Source: Chloroflexota bacterium (GTDB lineage Bacteria; Chloroflexota; Limnocylindria; Limnocylindrales; CSP1-4). From it: DNA of 64,000 nt. A program made the position numbers and the translations under genes. How positions within the stretch are numbered: the first letter of the stretch is position 1; the number at the start of each line of letters is the position of its first letter. The DNA lies in the NCBI GenBank assembly GCA_019637815.1, contig JAHBUZ010000005.1, forward strand, positions 62,001 through 126,000, in the 5' to 3' direction. Shown one piece after another: positions 60,685-64,000 of this stretch. Below the pieces are notes generated by a model. That model was not told where the DNA came from, did no database searches, and saw only the letters and a list, made by a program, of their open reading frames with translations.

Positions 60685-62094
60685 ATGGCCACCAGCACCG
60701 CCCCGATCCCGCAGGCCGAGCTGCGCGCCCGGTTCGCGCTCAGCCTCGCGCAGCTGTACGGGCAGGAGGTACCCGCCTACGACACGCTCGTGGACGTCTC
60801 GCGGGAGGTCAACACGGACTTCGTGGCACGGCACGGCGCGGATGCGGCGCGTCTCGGCAGCATCGAGCGGGTGACGGCGGAGCGGCACGGCGCCATCCGG
60901 GTCGGCTCGGCCCGGGAGCTGGCACAGGTGGCGCGGGTGTTCGGCGGCTTCGGGATGCACCCGGTCGGCTTCTATGACCTCCGGGACGCCTCGAAGAGCT
61001 CGGTGCCCGTGGTGTCCACCGCGTTCCGTCCCATCGATGCCGATGAGCTGGCGCAGAACCCCTTCCGAGTGTTCACCTCGATGCTGGTCCATGACGACCG
61101 ACGCTTCTTCGATGCGGACACGCAGGCGCGCCTGGAGGCCTTCATGGCCGCCCGGACCCTGTTCCCGGACGAGCTGTTGACCCTCGCCGATCGCTCCATC
61201 GCGGAGGACGGGCTGGCCGCGGACGACGCCGATCGATACCTCGAGCTGGCCACCGCCTCGTTCGCGCTGTCCCGCGAGCCGGTCGACCACGACTGGTACT
61301 TCCACCTGGAGCGCATCTCGTCGGTCGCGGCGGACATCGGGGGTGTGCCCTCGACGCACATCAACCACCTGACGCCCCGCGTGCTGGACATCGACGACCT
61401 GTATGCCCGGATGCAGGCACGTGGCATCGCCATGATCGACGAGATCCAGGGCCCGCCGCGCTGGGAGGGCCCGGACGTGCTGCTGCGCCAGACCTCGTTC
61501 CGGGCGCTCGCGGAGGAGCGGCAGTTCCGCCATGCGGACGGCAGCATCCAGGCGGGCTCGCTGCGGGTCCGTTTCGGCGAGGTGGAGCAGCGGGGCATCG
61601 CGCTCACCACGAACGGCCGCGACCTGTATGACCGTCTCGTGGCGGAGCAGGACCGGCGACTCGCGGCGGCACCGGCAGGGACCACGCGCGTGGAGGTGGC
61701 CGCGGTCGTGTGGCGGGAGGGTCTCCCGGATACCGAGCTGGAGCTGGCAGCACAGGAGCTGGGCTTCTTCACCTATCGGGTCGGGGATATGGCGCCAGCG
61801 ACCGGACCGGAGGCGCCACTCCGCACCTTGCTGGAGACGGGCGCCCTGATCGCGGAGCCGATCGTGTACGAGGACTTCCTGCCCCGGTCCGCGGCGGGCA
61901 TCTTCCAGTCGAACCTGACGGACGAAGGGTCCCGGGACGACGAGCAGGCGAGCACGTTCTACGACCTCGACCGACTGTCCGAGGTCATCGGCCTGCCCAT
62001 CAGCGACCCGACCCTGCTGTACGACGCCCAGGCATCGGCATCGCTGGCGTCGGCCGAACAAGCGCTCGGCCTGCGCATCACGAGGGACGCATGA
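60685..62094 (+). CDS. 2-oxoadipate dioxygenase/decarboxylase (HglS-like, DUF1338)
   Basis: A 469-aa enzyme of the DUF1338 family. The P. putida member HglS uses Fe(II) to turn 2-oxoadipate into D-2-hydroxyglutarate in D-lysine catabolism. The three metal ligands fit: H92 (GGFGMHPVGFYDL), H228 (THINHLTPR) and E299 (RFGEVEQRG). ATG 60685 has GAGGAGA just upstream. The stop overlaps the start of the next dehydrogenase (ATGA). It lies 75 bases after the FAD oxidase gene. The window has no adjacent 2-aminoadipate aminotransferase, which the route would need. Confidence 0.9.
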   Translation: MATSTAPIPQAELRARFALSLAQLYGQEVPAYDTLVDVSREVNTDFVARHGADAARLGSIERVTAERHGAIRVGSARELAQVARVFGGFGMHPVGFYDLRDASKSSVPVVSTAFRPIDADELAQNPFRVFTSMLVHDDRRFFDADTQARLEAFMAARTLFPDELLTLADRSIAEDGLAADDADRYLELATASFALSREPVDHDWYFHLERISSVAADIGGVPSTHINHLTPRVLDIDDLYARMQARGIAMIDEIQGPPRWEGPDVLLRQTSFRALAEERQFRHADGSIQAGSLRVRFGEVEQRGIALTTNGRDLYDRLVAEQDRRLAAAPAGTTRVEVAAVVWREGLPDTELELAAQELGFFTYRVGDMAPATGPEAPLRTLLETGALIAEPIVYEDFLPRSAAGIFQSNLTDEGSRDDEQASTFYDLDRLSEVIGLPISDPTLLYDAQASASLASAEQALGLRITRDA

Positions 62095-63638
62095 GCACGG
62101 ACATCGGGGATCCCGGCACCTTCCCAAGCACGGCCGCGATCGCGGACGAGGCGCGGCGCGCGCTCGATGCCATCGGCGTGGATCCGGCGGCGCTCCAGGG
62201 TCCGCACGCGGTCCGAACCCCCATCACCGGCGGCGTGATCGCCCACACCCGCGACGACGGCCCCGAGCAGGTCGATGCGGCGATCGGCGCGGCCGCGGAT
62301 GCATTCCTCGCCTGGCGCGAGGTGCCGGCCCCCGTGCGTGGCGCGCTCGTCAAGCGCTGGGGAGAGCTGCTGACGCTCCACAAGGCGGATCTCGCGGCGA
62401 TCGTGACCGCGGAGGTGGGCAAGATCCGCTCCGAGGCACTCGGCGAGGTCCAGGAGGCGATCGACATCGCCGATCTCGCGGTCGGCCAGTCGCGGCAGCT
62501 GTTCGGGCGCACGTTCCCGTCCGAACGACCCGGCCACCGGCTCGCCGAGATGTGGCACCCACTGGGGGTCGTGGGCATCATCACCGCCTTCAACTTCCCG
62601 GTGGCGGTGCATGCCTGGAACACGACGCTGGCGCTCGTGGTCGGCGACACCGTGGTCTGGAAGCCGGCCGGTGCCGGACGACTGAGTGCCCTCGGTGCCA
62701 GCACGCTCCTCGAGCGCGCGGCACGCGACGTGGGTGCGCCGGAGGGGATCCATCAGCTGGTGCTCGCGGATCGCGTGGGCGGCCAGCGGCTCGTGGAGGA
62801 TCCCCGGGTGCCGCTCGTGTCGGCGACCGGGTCGGTGACGCTGGGGCGGCGGATCGCGCCCGTCATCGCCGGTCGGTTCGGTCGGGCGCTGCTGGAGCTC
62901 GGTGGCAACAACGGGGCCATCGTGGCGCCATCGGCGGACCTCGATCTCGCCGTGCGGTCCATCGTGTTCGCCGCGGCGGGCACGGCGGGCCAGCGCTGTA
63001 CGACCCTGCGACGACTCATCGTCCATCGGTCGGTGCTGGACGCCGTCGTGGCGCGGGTGGCCGACGCGTTCGAACGGCTGCCCATCGGCAGTCCCACGGC
63101 TGCGGGGACCCTGGTCGGGCCGCTCATCGATGGGGATGCGTTCGCGGCGCAGCAGGCGGCGCTCGACCGGGCCGCGGCGGAGGGCGGGACCGTCATCATC
63201 GGCGGACGACGCGTCCACGCGGACGCACTCCCCGACGCGTACTACGTGGAACCCGCGCTCGTGCGGATGCCGGACCAGGACGGCGTGATGCAGGACGAGA
63301 CGTTCGCGCCGATCCTGTACGTGCTCCCTTACGACACGCTCGAGGAAGCGGTCTCGCTCCACAACGGCGTGCCCCAGGGCCTCTCGTCCGCGATCTTCAC
63401 CCAGGACCAGGCGGAGGCCGAGCGGTTCCTGTCCGTGAGCGGCTCCGATTGCGGCATCGCCAACGTCAACATCGGCACGTCCGGTGCGGAGATCGGCGGC
63501 GCCTTCGGCGGCGAGAAGGAGACCGGCGGCGGCCGGGAGTCCGGCTCGGATGCCTGGAAGGCCTACGCGCGGCGTGCGACCACCACCGTCAACTACTCCG
63601 GCGAGACGCGACTCGCCCAGGGCGTGGAGTTCCTCTGA
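62091..63638 (+). CDS. amaB: Aminoadipate-semialdehyde/piperideine-6-carboxylate dehydrogenase (AmaB, ALDH7-like)
   Basis: A 515-aa aldehyde dehydrogenase of the antiquitin (ALDH7) type. Catalytic residues are E269 (LLELGGNNGAIV) and C303 (GTAGQRCTTLRR). The C-terminal NVNIGTSGAEIGGAFGGEKETGGGRESGSDAWK is diagnostic of ALDH7 in its combination of segments GAEIGGAFGGEKETGGG and ESGSDAWK. It oxidises 2-aminoadipate 6-semialdehyde to 2-aminoadipate in lysine breakdown. Translation is coupled to HglS by a four-base overlap. Confidence 0.92.
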   Translation: MSTDIGDPGTFPSTAAIADEARRALDAIGVDPAALQGPHAVRTPITGGVIAHTRDDGPEQVDAAIGAAADAFLAWREVPAPVRGALVKRWGELLTLHKADLAAIVTAEVGKIRSEALGEVQEAIDIADLAVGQSRQLFGRTFPSERPGHRLAEMWHPLGVVGIITAFNFPVAVHAWNTTLALVVGDTVVWKPAGAGRLSALGASTLLERAARDVGAPEGIHQLVLADRVGGQRLVEDPRVPLVSATGSVTLGRRIAPVIAGRFGRALLELGGNNGAIVAPSADLDLAVRSIVFAAAGTAGQRCTTLRRLIVHRSVLDAVVARVADAFERLPIGSPTAAGTLVGPLIDGDAFAAQQAALDRAAAEGGTVIIGGRRVHADALPDAYYVEPALVRMPDQDGVMQDETFAPILYVLPYDTLEEAVSLHNGVPQGLSSAIFTQDQAEAERFLSVSGSDCGIANVNIGTSGAEIGGAFGGEKETGGGRESGSDAWKAYARRATTTVNYSGETRLAQGVEFL

Positions 63639-63704
63639 CCCGCCAGCGATACGGGACGGGGCGGCCGGCCTGTTCGTGGCTCGACCGCCCGTTCCACCCC
63701 GAGA

Positions 63705-64000
63705 TCAGTCGCCGAAGAGTGCCTGGGCGCTCTGCTCGATGACATCCACGATGTCGACACCCGCGGACTGGAATGCCGTGTCACTCCAGCCGAAGACCCG
63801 GCCATCCCGAACGGCCGGTGCATTCGCGAACGCCGCGGTCGCGTCCGCGATGGCCTGGTCCTCGACCAAGGTCCCACCGGCGTGGGTCGCGAAGATCACA
63901 TCCGCATCGGATGCGAGCACGTCCTCCGCGCTCACCTCGGTGAAGCTCGCGCCCAGGTCCGCGAACACGTTCTCCACGCCGATGGCATCGAGCACCGCGG
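63705..64000 (-). CDS. ABC transporter substrate-binding protein (iron/cobalamin type), C-terminal part
   Basis: The last ~98 residues of a class III binding protein, open to the window edge on the minus strand: VFADLGASFTEVSAEDVLASDADVIFATHAGG, then RVFGWSDTAFQSAG and a final amphipathic helix. This is the usual second lobe of FepB/BtuF-type proteins. The ligand is unknown; the first lobe and signal peptide lie beyond base 64000. Confidence 0.82.
   Translation of the reverse strand, partial: AVLDAIGVENVFADLGASFTEVSAEDVLASDADVIFATHAGGTLVEDQAIADATAAFANAPAVRDGRVFGWSDTAFQSAGVDIVDVIEQSAQALFGD

Noticed and set aside
59305-62127. A 940-codon frame on the minus strand opposite the catabolic operon
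   Set aside because: Its codons mirror the amine oxidase and HglS genes, whose motifs and metal ligands are intact on the plus strand.

Overview
The window is high-GC bacterial DNA (roughly 70% by eye). It is densely packed with genes on both strands, uses many GTG starts, and has many 1-4 base stop/start overlaps. Several genes have a TANNNT box ending only 6-9 bases before the start codon and no Shine-Dalgarno sequence, so they are probably transcribed without leaders. Together with a DtxR-like iron box, Pro/Ser/Thr-rich stalk proteins, DUF1616-like proteins and TadE/TadG-like proteins, this suggests a high-GC Chloroflexota (Limnocylindria-like) or, less likely, an actinobacterial lineage. 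That placement is an inference. I saw no tRNA, rRNA, CRISPR array, transposase or phage gene.

Layout. 0-1.3 kb: molybdate import (modA end, modB). 1.4-6.1 kb (minus): SbcD/YhaO-like nuclease, SbcC/YhaN-like ATPase and an EamA exporter. 6.6-10.8 kb: zinc-ribbon protein, then mobA-fdhD-fdhF/ydeP. 10.8-15.7 kb: PD40 protein, VapBC-like pair, pyrroline-5-carboxylate dehydrogenase-like enzyme, CapA protein. 15.7-16.5 kb: GC-rich repeats. 16.5-24.6 kb: subtilase, VanZ, class III aminotransferase, EamA exporter, two-subunit CoA-transferase, tandem HD-GYP protein. 24.7-29.4 kb: a four-gene siderophore ABC operon, divergent from a siderophore-interacting reductase across an iron box. 29.5-32.0 kb: M55 peptidase, MoaD-MoaE fusion and a membrane protein. 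32.2-47.6 kb: surface-glycan region with a beta-helix protein, four glycosyltransferases, a flippase, large membrane proteins and a Pro/Ser/Thr stalk protein. 47.8-51.5 kb: acetolactate synthase-like enzyme, a repeat island, and head-to-head remnants of an XRE regulator and a methionine aminopeptidase. 51.5-56.3 kb: TadE-TadE-TadG operon and a META-domain protein. 56.4-63.6 kb: aldehyde dehydrogenase, a DUF4143 ATPase behind four 23-bp repeats, and a probable lysine/pipecolate catabolic operon (FAD amine oxidase, HglS-type 2-oxoadipate dioxygenase, AmaB-type dehydrogenase). The window ends inside an iron or cobalamin-type binding protein.

Themes. Molybdenum recurs: uptake, MobA, the MoaD-MoaE fusion, FdhD and a formate dehydrogenase-like enzyme that would use the cofactor. 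Iron uptake is probably Fe-repressed. The glycan region reads mostly as one translationally coupled transcript. The least explained material is a family of about 18-bp GC-rich tandem repeats found at several sites, once in frame inside a gene, and the 23-bp repeat array at 58.0 kb.
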